64,000 nucleotides of DNA from an uncultured Duncaniella sp. (GCA_958352885.1 CATWQI010000004.1:265437-329436), one strand, 5' to 3'. Positions 17,443 through 26,955 are shown, numbered from the stretch's first letter. The notes: generated by a model not told the origin, from the sequence alone. Numbers and translations are program-made.

Positions 17443-19455
17443 TTACAGAGCCTTGTCCGGATTCCGTTCCTTGATGATTCCGTGTCGGAAAGCATAGAGC
17501 AGCTCGGTCAGCTCATCGATTTGGCTTTGGATTATTTTCCCCTTGTCGGTGTCCTTGACTCTGATGCGCTGGGATGTCTGCTCTACCATCTTTGTGGAGC
17601 TTACAATGTCAGTGCCGTTGCAGATGGCTTCCTCCACTGAGGTAAACGGCTCATGTTCCACAAGCTCGAAATTAGTGCTGTGGTATATTAATGTGTAACC
17701 GGCTATGCCGGTGGTCTTGTGGTATGCTTTTGCGAATCCGCCGTCAATCACCATCAGTTTACCGTTGGCGCGAATCGGGCTTTCCCCTTTTTGCGTCCTT
17801 ACCGGGACATGACCGTTGATGATGTGGCGCTGCTTCCCTTCCACACCGAACTCGTCAAGAATCATATCGCAGATTTCTTCATTCTGGCGTAGCTTGTAGT
17901 AATAGCCTTTCTCCTCCTTGTGCGCCTCCGAGTCCTTGATGAAGTAACGTTCGAAGGTAGTCATCCTGTCTTTGTCGAAGAGGGGGGAGTCTGGACCGCA
18001 CCACAGATACCAGTAATAATCCCTGGCATACTCCTTGTCGGCGCGCGGTGTGTCATCGTTGAATGCTGATCTGACAAGCATCCCGATGTTATGCATCAAG
18101 TCTTTCCCCTTGTATTTTGTCCCGTTGACATCCACCTCTTTCAGTGTCCCGTCGGCATTGAGCGGCATGGACGCATGGAACAGCAGATTGGAATTGTATA
18201 TGCCGAACATACATCCGTGGCTGAACAGGCACTCCACATGCCGGCGCAGCACTGTGCTGACGGTGAATGAGTGGTGCAGCTTGTGTATCAGATGTCTTTC
18301 TTCCTGAGTGAGTTCATGCGGATTGTTAGGATCAATGGTGGGGAAATTGGTATCGGACAGTTTGTAAATCTTGCCGTCAAGGTTGATGGTACCGTCTGCG
18401 TAATTGATTTTGTCCAGCAGTATTCTGTCCTGCATCTTCCATTCCGGATGCCGGAGTACCATCTGCCCCTCGAGTTTGAACTGGATTATAGCGATTGCCT
18501 TGTGCATTTTGGACACAAGTTTCAGCGTCTTTTCCGAATGGACATTGTCATCAGCATCAATATGAGCGTAGAATTCCTCACACGGGTCATCACCGTAGGT
18601 TTCCATGGCGAACGTGGCAAGCGGAAGCAAATTGATACCGTAGCCGTCCTCAAGGGTGGTCATGTTGCCGTAGCGCAGTGATATACGGAGCACATTGGCT
18701 ATGCAGCAGTCATTGCCTGCGGCAGCTCCCATCCACAGCATGTCATGGTTGCCCCACTGGATGTCGAATTTCCCGTATTGGCATAGTATTTCCATGATTA
18801 AGTGTGCGCCCGGACCTCGGTCGTATATGTCGCCCAATATATGCAGCTGGTCTATGCTCAGCCGCTGTATCACCTGGCACATTGCCACGATGAATGCGTC
18901 CGCCTGTCCTGTCGATATGATGGTCTCGATGATGCGGTTGAAATAAGCCTGCTTGTCATAGTCGGACGGCGACTCATGCAGAAGCTCCTCGATGATGTAC
19001 GCAAATTCCTTGGGAAGGGCTTTTCTTACCTTGGAGCGGGTGTATTTTGACGACACGCTCTGGCATACGCTCACAAGCTGATGAAGCGTGATGTTGTAGA
19101 AGTTTTCAATATTGCTTTCGGTCGACTTGATGAGCTGGAGCTTTTCTTCCGGATAATAAATCAATGCGCATAGCTCTCTGATTTCATTTTCACGGAGCGA
19201 TGTCCCATATATATCGGTGACCTTGCGTTTGATATTGCCTGATGCGTTTTTCAGTATATGGCGGAATGCCTCATGCTCGCCGTGGAGGTCGGCGACAAAA
19301 TGCTCCGTGCCTTTCGGCAGATTTAATATTGCCTCCAGATTTATGATTTCAGTGCTGGCTGCGCTTATGTTGGGGAATGTCTGTGCTAACAGTTCAAGTA
19401 TTCTGCGGTCGTTCTCGACCTTTTGTGTCATATTATGATTTCCTGTCATATTCAT
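17443..19455 (-). CDS. fbp: Class III fructose-1,6-bisphosphatase
   Basis: 670 aa, the large Firmicutes/Bacteroidetes type unrelated to E. coli Fbp. It has a metallophosphatase-like core: VADLHGEHEAF near residue 58, LGDIYDRGPGA near 206, WGNHDMLWMGAA near 234, and INGHVPV near 548. It hydrolyses fructose-1,6-bisphosphate in gluconeogenesis. The start at 19455 is the first of three nearby ATGs; 19431 (MTQKVENDRR) is an equally plausible start. It is transcribed alone from a TATATTTG box at 19532-19539. Confidence 0.95.
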   Translation of the reverse strand: MNMTGNHNMTQKVENDRRILELLAQTFPNISAASTEIINLEAILNLPKGTEHFVADLHGEHEAFRHILKNASGNIKRKVTDIYGTSLRENEIRELCALIYYPEEKLQLIKSTESNIENFYNITLHQLVSVCQSVSSKYTRSKVRKALPKEFAYIIEELLHESPSDYDKQAYFNRIIETIISTGQADAFIVAMCQVIQRLSIDQLHILGDIYDRGPGAHLIMEILCQYGKFDIQWGNHDMLWMGAAAGNDCCIANVLRISLRYGNMTTLEDGYGINLLPLATFAMETYGDDPCEEFYAHIDADDNVHSEKTLKLVSKMHKAIAIIQFKLEGQMVLRHPEWKMQDRILLDKINYADGTINLDGKIYKLSDTNFPTIDPNNPHELTQEERHLIHKLHHSFTVSTVLRRHVECLFSHGCMFGIYNSNLLFHASMPLNADGTLKEVDVNGTKYKGKDLMHNIGMLVRSAFNDDTPRADKEYARDYYWYLWCGPDSPLFDKDRMTTFERYFIKDSEAHKEEKGYYYKLRQNEEICDMILDEFGVEGKQRHIINGHVPVRTQKGESPIRANGKLMVIDGGFAKAYHKTTGIAGYTLIYHSTNFELVEHEPFTSVEEAICNGTDIVSSTKMVEQTSQRIRVKDTDKGKIIQSQIDELTELLYAFRHGIIKERNPDKAL

Positions 19456-19531
19456 GGATGATGATTATTGGCTGGTTGTACATTGTTGCCGGTTTAGGAA
19501 ATTGATGGATTACAATAATAGCAACAACAGG

Positions 19532-19539
19532 CAAATATA
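19532..19539 (-). promoter_or_regulatory. -7 box (TATATTTG) for fbp
   Basis: TAnnTTTG match on the minus strand, 76 bp before the ATG at 19455. Confidence 0.55.
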
Positions 19540-19657
19540 CAAAGTTTTTTCATAGGCGGCAGAAAAAGTCGCTACTTTTTTATCAGCTGCAGGAAATCAA
19601 GTGTGAATTACCGGAGATATTGTACGGGTTGTGTCATTTTTACAAGATTTAAGGTGT

Positions 19658-19665
19658 TAAATTTG
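19658..19665 (+). promoter_or_regulatory. -7 box (TAAATTTG) for the uronate operon
   Basis: TAnnTTTG match 135 bp upstream of the kduD ATG. The 345-bp gap between fbp and kduD holds this, the fbp promoter and an AT-rich leader; no further gene is visible. Confidence 0.45.
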
Positions 19666-19800
19666 TATGATAGTGTTAAAAGTCGTAATTTTACAACCGA
19701 ATTTTGCTCACCCCCTTATATTAAGTACCTGAAATAATTATGACAGCATAATTCAATTAATATCTATACCTGAAATATATAAGTAAAAACAATAACAAAT

Positions 19801-20595
19801 ATGGTTAATTTTTCACTTGAAGGTAAAGTTGCGCTTGTAACAGGTGCGGCTTACGGTATCGGTCTTGCAATCGCCCAGGCATACGCTGAGGCAGGTGCTA
19901 AAATTGTGTTCAACTGCTCTCGACAGGAGACTGTCGACAGGGGCATGAAGGCTTACAAGGAGCTTGGCATCGATGCTAAAGGCTATCTTTGTGATGTGAC
20001 CGACGAGGAAGCGGTAAAGGCTATGGTGGCTGATATCGAAGCTACCGTGGGAACTATCGATATCCTTGTAAACAATGCCGGTATCATCAAGCGTATCCCT
20101 ATGACTGAAATGGCAGTTGAGGACTTCCGTCGAGTTATCGACGTGGATCTCGTTGCTCCATATATCTGCGCTAAGGCTGTTATTCCCGGTATGATTAAGA
20201 AGGGTCATGGCAAGATTATCAATATCTGCTCAATGATGAGCGAGCTTGGCAGGGAGACTGTTTCGGCTTATGCGGCTGCAAAGGGCGGATTGAAGATGCT
20301 CACCCGCAATATCTGCTCGGAGTTCGGTGAATACAACATCCAGTGCAACGGTATCGGTCCGGGCTACATCGCCACAGAGCAGACTGCTCCCCTGCGTGAA
20401 ATCCAGCCCGACGGCTCTCGCCATCCATTCGACCAGTTTATCATATCCAAGACTCCCGCTGCCCGCTGGGGTACCCCCGAGGACTTGATGGGTCCGGCTG
20501 TGTTCCTTGCTTCCGATGCTTCCGATTTCGTGAACGGTCACGTACTTTACGTTGACGGCGGCATCCTCGCTTACATCGGCAAGCAGCCTAAATAA
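19801..20595 (+). CDS. kduD: 2-dehydro-3-deoxy-D-gluconate 5-dehydrogenase (SDR family)
   Basis: 264 aa classical short-chain dehydrogenase. The nucleotide-binding GAAYGIGLAIAQAY is at about residues 15-28, NNAG near 91, catalytic Ser in ICSMMSELG near 142, and YAAAKGG near 157-163. In KduD this reduces 3-deoxy-D-glycero-2,5-hexodiulosonate to 2-keto-3-deoxygluconate. The assignment over gluconate 5-dehydrogenase, a close relative, rests on the co-directional kduI and kdgK. First gene of the operon. Confidence 0.82.
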   Translation: MVNFSLEGKVALVTGAAYGIGLAIAQAYAEAGAKIVFNCSRQETVDRGMKAYKELGIDAKGYLCDVTDEEAVKAMVADIEATVGTIDILVNNAGIIKRIPMTEMAVEDFRRVIDVDLVAPYICAKAVIPGMIKKGHGKIINICSMMSELGRETVSAYAAAKGGLKMLTRNICSEFGEYNIQCNGIGPGYIATEQTAPLREIQPDGSRHPFDQFIISKTPAARWGTPEDLMGPAVFLASDASDFVNGHVLYVDGGILAYIGKQPK

Positions 20596-20677
20596 CATTA
20601 AGAATTATGTCGACAAGGTTAAGGGCAGGGGGTGCTCAATCCCCTCGTCCTTAACTTGACCTATATACTGATATATA

Positions 20678-22066
20678 ATGGAACAAGTCTTTTCCTATAT
20701 TATAGGACTGGGGGCGGCGGTGATGATGCCGATCATCTTCACGATACTCGGTCTCTGCATTGGCATAAAATTTGGCAAGGCATTGATGTGCGGTCTGAAA
20801 GTCGGTGTGGGTTTCATCGGTCTTTCCGTAGTTACAGCCCTGCTGACTTCAAGCCTCGGTCCTGCCCTTAATAGTGTGGTAGGCATCTATGACCTCCAAC
20901 TCCAGGTGTTTGACATGGGATGGCCTGCTGCTGCCGCGGTTGCCTACAATACCGCTGTCGGAGCTTTCATAATCCCTGTGTGCCTTGGAGTCAACCTCCT
21001 TCTCCTGTTCATTAAAGGTACACGTACAGTCAATATCGACCTTTGGAACTATTGGCATTTCGCATTCATAGGAGCGGTGGTTTATTTCGCTTCCGATTCT
21101 CTCCTCTGGGGATTCTTCGCAGCCATAATCTGCTACATAATCACCCTTGTGATTGCCGACCTCACAGCGCATAAATTCCAGCACTTCTACAAGGACATGG
21201 AGGGTATTTCAATTCCCCAGCCATTCTGTGCCGGTTTCGTGCCTTTCGCATGGGGTATCAATAAAATTCTCGACAAGATTCCCGGCATGGCGAAACTTGA
21301 GATTGACGCTGAAGGTCTGAAGCGTAAGTTCGGCATTCTCGGCGAACCTCTTTTCCTTGGCGTGATTGTGGGTGTTGCCATCGGTTGCCTCACATGTACC
21401 TCATGGACTGAGATTGTCGACAAGATTCCCTACATCCTTGGTCTCGGCATCAAGATGGGGGCCGTGATGGAACTTATCCCCCGTGTGACAGTCCTCTTCA
21501 TCGAAGGTTTGAAACCTATTTCGGATGCTACCCGCGAGCTTATAGCCCGCAAATTCAAGGGTGCGAAGGGATTGTCGATTGGTATGAGCCCTGCTCTTGT
21601 AATCGGTCACCCCACCACTCTCGTAGTGTCGCTTCTTCTCATACCTGTCACACTCCTTCTTGCTGTGGTTCTCCCGGGTAACCAATTCCTCCCGCTTGCA
21701 TCTCTCGCAGGTATGTTCTATATCTTCCCCCTTGTGCTTCCTTACACCAAGGGTAACGTCATCAAGACATTCATAGTGGGTCTTGTGGTGATTGTGCTGG
21801 CACTTTTCGCCGTAACAAACATGGCGCCCTTCTTTACTGAAGCCGCCCGTGACGTATATGCCAATACTGGCGACAGCGCTGTCAACATCCCTGACGGTTT
21901 CGCCGGCGGCAGCCTTGACTTCGCCGGAAGTCCTCTCGCATGGGTGATATTCCAGTGCTGCCACAGCCTTGCTTGGGTAGGTGCCGGATTCCTGACCATC
22001 TGCACTATCGCGCTTGTGGCATGGAACCGCAGGAAAATCTCAATCGAGGATAAGCCCGATGCTTGA
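20678..22066 (+). CDS. Orphan galactitol-type PTS EIIC permease
   Basis: 462 aa with about ten to twelve hydrophobic segments. The family signatures of EIIC-Gat are visible: IIGLGAAVMMPIIFTILGL at the N-terminus, LKVGVGFIGL near 46, MGWPAAAAVAYNTAVG near 80-95, and GMSPALVIGHPTTLV near 303. No EIIA, EIIB, HPr or EI gene is in the window, and the sequence carries no fused EIIB domain. It is 82 bp after kduD and 59 bp before kduI, so it is the obvious importer of this operon, acting without phosphotransfer. The substrate is inferred to be a deoxyuronate. Confidence 0.8.
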   Translation: MEQVFSYIIGLGAAVMMPIIFTILGLCIGIKFGKALMCGLKVGVGFIGLSVVTALLTSSLGPALNSVVGIYDLQLQVFDMGWPAAAAVAYNTAVGAFIIPVCLGVNLLLLFIKGTRTVNIDLWNYWHFAFIGAVVYFASDSLLWGFFAAIICYIITLVIADLTAHKFQHFYKDMEGISIPQPFCAGFVPFAWGINKILDKIPGMAKLEIDAEGLKRKFGILGEPLFLGVIVGVAIGCLTCTSWTEIVDKIPYILGLGIKMGAVMELIPRVTVLFIEGLKPISDATRELIARKFKGAKGLSIGMSPALVIGHPTTLVVSLLLIPVTLLLAVVLPGNQFLPLASLAGMFYIFPLVLPYTKGNVIKTFIVGLVVIVLALFAVTNMAPFFTEAARDVYANTGDSAVNIPDGFAGGSLDFAGSPLAWVIFQCCHSLAWVGAGFLTICTIALVAWNRRKISIEDKPDA

Positions 22067-22125
22067 TTCCCTCTTTTTAATCTCTTTCCGATAATCAATT
22101 TAACTATTACATCATTTCTACGATA

Positions 22126-23046
22126 ATGAAAAAAATATTTATCACCGTATCACTTGCGTTAACATCAATAACAGCTATGGCTCAGACAGATTATACCGTA
22201 CAGCGTGCATGTCACCCCGATGACGTGAAACACTACGACACCAAACAGCTCCGTTCTCATTTCATGATGCCCAAAGTCATGGAGGAGAATAAGGTCAATC
22301 TTACATATTCCATGTATGACCGCTTGATTTTCGGCGGTGTCGTGCCTGTCGGCAAAGTGGTTGAGCTGGAGACTATCGACCCCCTCAAAGCCAATTACTT
22401 CCTTGAGCGTCGTGAGCTCGGCGTGATTAATATTGGTGGCGACGGTATCGTGACTGTTGACGGCAAGGAGTATGAACTTCACTTCAAGGATGCCCTTTAT
22501 GTTGGTCGCGGCAACAAGAATGTGACCTTCCGCAGCAAGGATGATTCAAATCCCGCCAAGTTCTATCTCAACTCCACTCCCGCCCACAAGGAGTATAAGA
22601 CTCAGCTCATCACTATCGACGGACGTAAAGGCTCGCTCAAGGCAAATTCATTTGCCGCAGGTAAGATGGAAGAGAGCAATGACCGTGTAATCAACCAGCT
22701 CATTGTCAACAATGTGCTTGAGGAAGGTCCCTGCCAGCTTCAGATGGGTCTCACAGAGTTGGAGCCCGGTAGCGTATGGAACACAATGCCTGCGCACACT
22801 CATGACCGCCGCGTGGAGGCTTACTTCTATTTCAATGTGCCCGAAGGCAATTCGATAGCTCACTTTATGGGTGAACCGCAGGAGAACCGTGTGGTATGGC
22901 TCCACAACGAGCAGGCAATCATGTCCCCCGAATGGTCCATACATGCTGCTGCCGGTACTTCTAACTACATGTTTATCTGGGGTATGGGCGGTGAGAATCT
23001 TGACTATGGCGACATGGACAAGATTACCTATACTCAGATGCAGTAA
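22126..23046 (+). CDS. kduI: 5-dehydro-4-deoxy-D-glucuronate isomerase with a signal peptide (periplasmic KduI)
   Basis: 306 aa, against about 278 for cytoplasmic KduI. The extra 20 residues are a textbook signal peptide (MKKIF, a hydrophobic core, then MAQ). The cupin body is otherwise complete, with the KduI-specific DYTVQRACHPDDVKHYDT entry, SMYDRLIFGGVVPVG near 62-76, and the metal-binding block MPAHTHDRRVEAYFYF near 219-234 (two His and a Glu). It converts unsaturated uronate (5-keto-4-deoxyuronate) to 3-deoxy-2,5-hexodiulosonate. Export would place this step in the periplasm, upstream of the EIIC importer encoded just before it. Confidence 0.9.
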   Translation: MKKIFITVSLALTSITAMAQTDYTVQRACHPDDVKHYDTKQLRSHFMMPKVMEENKVNLTYSMYDRLIFGGVVPVGKVVELETIDPLKANYFLERRELGVINIGGDGIVTVDGKEYELHFKDALYVGRGNKNVTFRSKDDSNPAKFYLNSTPAHKEYKTQLITIDGRKGSLKANSFAAGKMEESNDRVINQLIVNNVLEEGPCQLQMGLTELEPGSVWNTMPAHTHDRRVEAYFYFNVPEGNSIAHFMGEPQENRVVWLHNEQAIMSPEWSIHAAAGTSNYMFIWGMGGENLDYGDMDKITYTQMQ

Positions 23047-23078
23047 TCCGGACTGAAAATCCCTCCTTGTTATACAGA

Positions 23079-23843
23079 ATGAATCAGATTAAGAACATAA
23101 TACGACATTCCGAGCATACCGCCGAAGTGGTAATCGAGTCACCCTCGATTGCCCGCTCGGCGCGTGCCGGACATTTTGTGATAATCCGCTTCAACGAGGA
23201 GTGTCCGCGCATACCGTTCACGGTGGTCGACACTGACCCCGAAAACGGAACTTTCACCATCATAATGCACAAAGGAGCGAAGCTCACGGAGCTTATACGC
23301 TCGCTCTACGTGGGATATGAGCTTCTTGACCTTCTCGGTCCGCTCGGGCAAGCATTTGACGTTAAAAATTACGGAACGGTGCTTTGCAGCGGTGATGGCG
23401 CAAGCTTCGTCCCGATGCTCCCGATTATCCATGCCTTGAAGAAAGCCGGCAACCGTGTCATAGCAATTCTCTCGGAATTTTCCGAAAAGACATCATGTTT
23501 GCGCAGCAATGCCGAGACACACAGTGACGAGGTGATTTTGTCGGGCGATGAAAGCGAGACTATCAGGATTATAAATGATTTCGCCGGACGTGGCGATGTC
23601 AATCTCGTTGTAATGACCGGACCGACGCATATGATGAAAGCCATTTCCGAATGTACACGCGAAAGCGGCATACCCACACTATGTGTGCTGAACATGGTCA
23701 TGCTTGACGGGGTGGGACTTTGCGGCATCTGCCGTGTCATGGTAGATGGTCAGCGCAAGCTTACGTGTATCGACGGTCCTATATTTGATGCGCATAGTGT
23801 GGACTTTGACCAGTTACAAAACCGCCAACGTTACTTTGTATGA
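23079..23843 (+). CDS. NfnA/SudB-like FAD/NAD-binding ferredoxin reductase subunit
   Basis: About 254 aa from the ATG at 23079; an earlier frame start at 23067 is less likely. The FAD-binding motif RIPFTVVD is near residue 42. A glycine-rich NAD site (CSGDGASFVPMLPII) is near 105-120, and a C-terminal 2Fe-2S motif DGVGLCGICRV...LTCIDGP has the four cysteines. This is the small subunit of sulfide dehydrogenase or NADH-dependent ferredoxin:NADP+ oxidoreductase, related to PyrK. It overlaps the next gene by 4 bp. Confidence 0.82.
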   Translation: MNQIKNIIRHSEHTAEVVIESPSIARSARAGHFVIIRFNEECPRIPFTVVDTDPENGTFTIIMHKGAKLTELIRSLYVGYELLDLLGPLGQAFDVKNYGTVLCSGDGASFVPMLPIIHALKKAGNRVIAILSEFSEKTSCLRSNAETHSDEVILSGDESETIRIINDFAGRGDVNLVVMTGPTHMMKAISECTRESGIPTLCVLNMVMLDGVGLCGICRVMVDGQRKLTCIDGPIFDAHSVDFDQLQNRQRYFV

Positions 23844-25345
23844 TGGATAACGAACTTATATCCCGTGAAAGCGAGTGGCGTGAGGAATTGAGAAAACGCT
23901 ACTCTACCAAGGAACGCACGGCACTCCCGCGGGTGACCATGCCGGAAATTCCTGCCACATACCGTATAACATGTGACGACGAGGTAAACCAGGGCCTTTC
24001 GATAGAGCAGGCGGTGCTTGAATCGCGCCGTTGCCTTGACTGTCCTGACCCCGGATGTATGAAAGGCTGTCCGGTGTCAAACAATATCCCTGCGTTTATC
24101 AAGAACATAGAGCGCCGCAATTTTACTGAAGCATTGGACGTCCTCAATCTCACCACGGTGCTTCCCGCCGTATGTGGCAGAGTATGCCCTCAGGAGAAGC
24201 AGTGTGAGGCGGGGTGCATCTATAACAAGATGAAGAAACCGCCGGTAGCCATAGGCAATTTGGAGCGCTTTGTGGCTGATTTCAACCGTGAAATCAACCG
24301 TAATCAGCCAGGTACTTCTATGTCTGCTGCCCGCTCGGGGGCATCTCCGTTCTTTGCCGGCATCAAGATTGCTGTTGTGGGCTCCGGACCATCCGGGCTT
24401 GCTTTTGCCGGCGATATGGCGAAACGAGGATATGATGTGACTGTGTTTGAGGCGCTTGACCGGTTCGGCGGTGTGCTCAAATATGGCATTCCGGAGTTCT
24501 GTCTCCCGAATGATGTGGTCGATGCCGAAATTGCTAAGCTTGACGAGCTTGGAGTCAAGTTCGTGAAGAATGCTTTCGTCGGTAAGACAATTTCCTACAA
24601 GCAGCTTCAGGAACAAGGTTTCAAAGGTATATACGTTGCGACCGGAGCCGGCAAACCTCGTTTCATGGGTATTCCCGGCGAGAACCTTCCGGGCGTGATG
24701 ACTGCCAATGAGTATCTCATCCGTCTCAACCTAATGGGGAGTGAGATATATGGACAGAACAGCACGTCCCTCCGCCGTAAAAAGGTTGCTGTAATCGGTG
24801 CCGGCAACACCGCTATGGATGCTGTCAGGGCTGCCCGTCGTATGGGCGCCGAGAGAGCCATCATAGTGTACCGGCGTGGTGAGGATGAAATCCCGGCACG
24901 AGCCGAGGAGGTACGCCATGCACGTGAGGAGGGCGTTGAGTTCATGACACTTCACAATCCGGTGGAATACCTTGAGGACGAGAACGGAATTCTGCGTGCC
25001 ATGCGTCTCCAGCGCATGGAGCTTGGCGAGCCTGACGAGTCCGGACGCCGTTCTCCTGTCGAGATTCCCGGTGCCATCGAGGAAATTGATATTGACCTTG
25101 TTGTCATTTGCGTCGGTTATCTCCCCAATCCGCCGGCGTTGCTTAAGGATATGGATTTGTCAAGGCAGGGCAATATAGTGGTCGATGGCGCATCCATGAA
25201 ATCTTCATCGCCTGATATATATGCCGGCGGTGACATCGTGCGCGGTGCTGCCACTGTCATACTCGCTATGGGCGACGGTCGGAAGGCTGCAAAGTCAATG
25301 TCGGAGGCATTTGAGGAAATTATACGCAACACATCGCTCCTCTGA
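23840..25345 (+). CDS. NfnB/SudA-like glutamate-synthase-small-chain family flavoprotein
   Basis: 501 aa. An N-terminal domain binds Fe-S through CLDCPDPGCMKGCPV near residue 57 and CPQEKQCEAGC near 115. It is followed by the FAD loop VVGSGPSGLAFAGDMAKRG near 178-196 and an NADP loop VAVIGAGNTAMDAVR-like segment near 315. DIYAGGDIVRGAATVI near 455 closes the FAD site. It pairs with the subunit upstream (ATG overlaps its stop). The pair would exchange electrons among NADH, NADPH and ferredoxin. A true GltD is less likely because no large glutamate synthase gene is here. Confidence 0.82.
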   Translation: MMDNELISRESEWREELRKRYSTKERTALPRVTMPEIPATYRITCDDEVNQGLSIEQAVLESRRCLDCPDPGCMKGCPVSNNIPAFIKNIERRNFTEALDVLNLTTVLPAVCGRVCPQEKQCEAGCIYNKMKKPPVAIGNLERFVADFNREINRNQPGTSMSAARSGASPFFAGIKIAVVGSGPSGLAFAGDMAKRGYDVTVFEALDRFGGVLKYGIPEFCLPNDVVDAEIAKLDELGVKFVKNAFVGKTISYKQLQEQGFKGIYVATGAGKPRFMGIPGENLPGVMTANEYLIRLNLMGSEIYGQNSTSLRRKKVAVIGAGNTAMDAVRAARRMGAERAIIVYRRGEDEIPARAEEVRHAREEGVEFMTLHNPVEYLEDENGILRAMRLQRMELGEPDESGRRSPVEIPGAIEEIDIDLVVICVGYLPNPPALLKDMDLSRQGNIVVDGASMKSSSPDIYAGGDIVRGAATVILAMGDGRKAAKSMSEAFEEIIRNTSLL

Positions 25346-25427
25346 TATTGAGTTGCGGTTCGGTTACCCCTTGCATTTATAAGAAACAGAAAAATATCAA
25401 AACCAATTTAATTACCATTAAAATATT

Positions 25428-26447
25428 ATGAAAGTCGTAACTTTAGGCGAAATTATGCTCCGCCTTTCTCCCGAAGGGAACAAACGTTTTGTTCAAGTTG
25501 ACAGTTTTGACGTAATCTGGGGTGGCGGCGAGGCTAATGTTGCCGTCAGCTGTGCCAACTATGGTCTTGACGCATACTTCGTGTCTAAACTTCCCAAGCA
25601 TGAAATAGGTCAGGCTGCCGTTAACGCTCTCCGTCGTTACGGTGTACACACCGACCACATTGCCCGTGGCGGTGACCGTGTAGGTATATACTACTGCGAG
25701 ACCGGTGCTTCAATGCGTCCCTCAAAGGTAATATATGACCGTGCCAACTCTGCGATTGCCGACGCTGACCCCGAGGATTTTGATTTCGACAAAATCATGG
25801 AAGGTGCCGACTGGTTCCATTGGAGCGGTATCACTCCCGCTATATCCGATAAGGCTGCCGAGCTTACACGTCTTGCCTGCGAGGCTGCAAAGCGTCACGG
25901 CGTGACTGTGTCTGTTGACCTGAACTTCCGTAAGAAACTTTGGACCAAGGAGAAGGCTCAGTCTATCATGCGTCCTCTCATGAAGTATGTGGACGTTTGC
26001 ATAGGTAACGAGGAAGATGCCGAACTTTGCCTCGGATTCAAGCCTGATGCCGATGTTGAAGGCGGTGAGACAAATGCTGAAGGATACAAGGGTATCTTCA
26101 AGGCTATGGCGGAAGAGTTTGACTTCAAGTATGTAATCTCTACTCTCCGTGAGTCATTCTCGGCTACCCACAATGGCTGGAAGGCTATGATCTACAACGG
26201 TAAGGAATTCTATGAGTCAAAGCGTTATGACATCAACCCCATCATCGACCGTGTCGGCGGCGGAGACTCTTTCTCAGGCGGTGTCATCTACGGTCTTCTC
26301 ACTATGCCTACCCAGGGTGAGGCTCTTGAGTTTGCTGTCGCAGCTTCTGCTCTCAAGCACACCATCAACGGTGACTTCAATCTTGTCACTGTGGATGAGG
26401 TCAAGGCTCTTGCAGGCGGCAACGCCAACGGTCGCGTACAGCGTTGA
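25428..26447 (+). CDS. kdgK: 2-keto-3-deoxygluconate kinase (PfkB family)
   Basis: 339 aa ribokinase-fold enzyme phosphorylating KDG to KDPG. The N-terminal WGGGEANVAVSCANYG near residues 31-46 is the first PfkB motif and VGGGDSFSGGVIYGL near 274-288 the second, with the catalytic Asp; the first glycine replaces the usual alanine of GAGD. It is the last gene of the uronate operon and is followed by a strong terminator. No KDPG aldolase gene is in the window. Confidence 0.88.
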   Translation: MKVVTLGEIMLRLSPEGNKRFVQVDSFDVIWGGGEANVAVSCANYGLDAYFVSKLPKHEIGQAAVNALRRYGVHTDHIARGGDRVGIYYCETGASMRPSKVIYDRANSAIADADPEDFDFDKIMEGADWFHWSGITPAISDKAAELTRLACEAAKRHGVTVSVDLNFRKKLWTKEKAQSIMRPLMKYVDVCIGNEEDAELCLGFKPDADVEGGETNAEGYKGIFKAMAEEFDFKYVISTLRESFSATHNGWKAMIYNGKEFYESKRYDINPIIDRVGGGDSFSGGVIYGLLTMPTQGEALEFAVAASALKHTINGDFNLVTVDEVKALAGGNANGRVQR

Positions 26448-26481
26448 TATGCCGTAGCTTGATTCTCAAAGCATAAATTTT

Positions 26482-26526
26482 ACAGGCGTTTATCCGCATG
26501 GATAAGCGCCTGTAATTATTTTTTGC
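26482..26526 (+). terminator. Terminator of the uronate operon
   Basis: ACAGGCGTTTATCC (26482-26495) pairs with GGATAAGCGCCTGT (26500-26513) with one mismatch, then AATTATTTTTTG. It sits 35 bp after the kdgK stop. Confidence 0.88.
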
Positions 26527-26559
26527 GGTCCGTCATTGGACTGTGTGGCGGAATTTCCG

Positions 26560-26835
26560 CTAAACAACCAGTCTTGCATGTCCCCCTGCATTTATTCTGT
26601 ATCGGTGGGTGATACTGTCCGACGTATCAGTGACTGTATATACGTAATCTTCCTTATCTGCGAGCAGGTCGGAATAGGCATCATAAGCCTTGTCAATCGC
26701 ATCGCTTATCTTCGTGAACCCTGAGCCTGTATATCCTGCCACGATATCACCGTTTATATTGGTTATTTCAACTCTGACATTATTTTCAGGACGCAATCGT
26801 TCTGTTTCAGTGGATTTTAATCTGTCGTTACTCAT
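26560..26835 (-). CDS. Hypothetical protein, 91 aa
   Basis: Not recognised. It is hydrophilic with no signal peptide or membrane segment. A glycine/aromatic middle (GDIVAGYTGSGFTKISDAI) is followed by an acidic helix and a beta-rich C-terminus ending HARLVV. It is transcribed alone between the kdgK terminator and the gene at 27050. Codon use looks like its neighbours, so it is probably real. Confidence 0.55.
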   Translation of the reverse strand: MSNDRLKSTETERLRPENNVRVEITNINGDIVAGYTGSGFTKISDAIDKAYDAYSDLLADKEDYVYTVTDTSDSITHRYRINAGGHARLVV

Positions 26836-26955
26836 AATAAATCTCGGTTAATCTTCACAATCTATAACAATCATACGTTAAAAAAGTTAATCTTCAAATC
26901 GGCACCCATCGTGTCTGTTTTGTTTTTCCGCACTATATTTATGCCTTACGGATAT

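Noticed and set aside
20678..22066. Complete galactitol PTS
   Set aside because: Only EIIC is present; no EIIA, EIIB, EI or HPr nearby.
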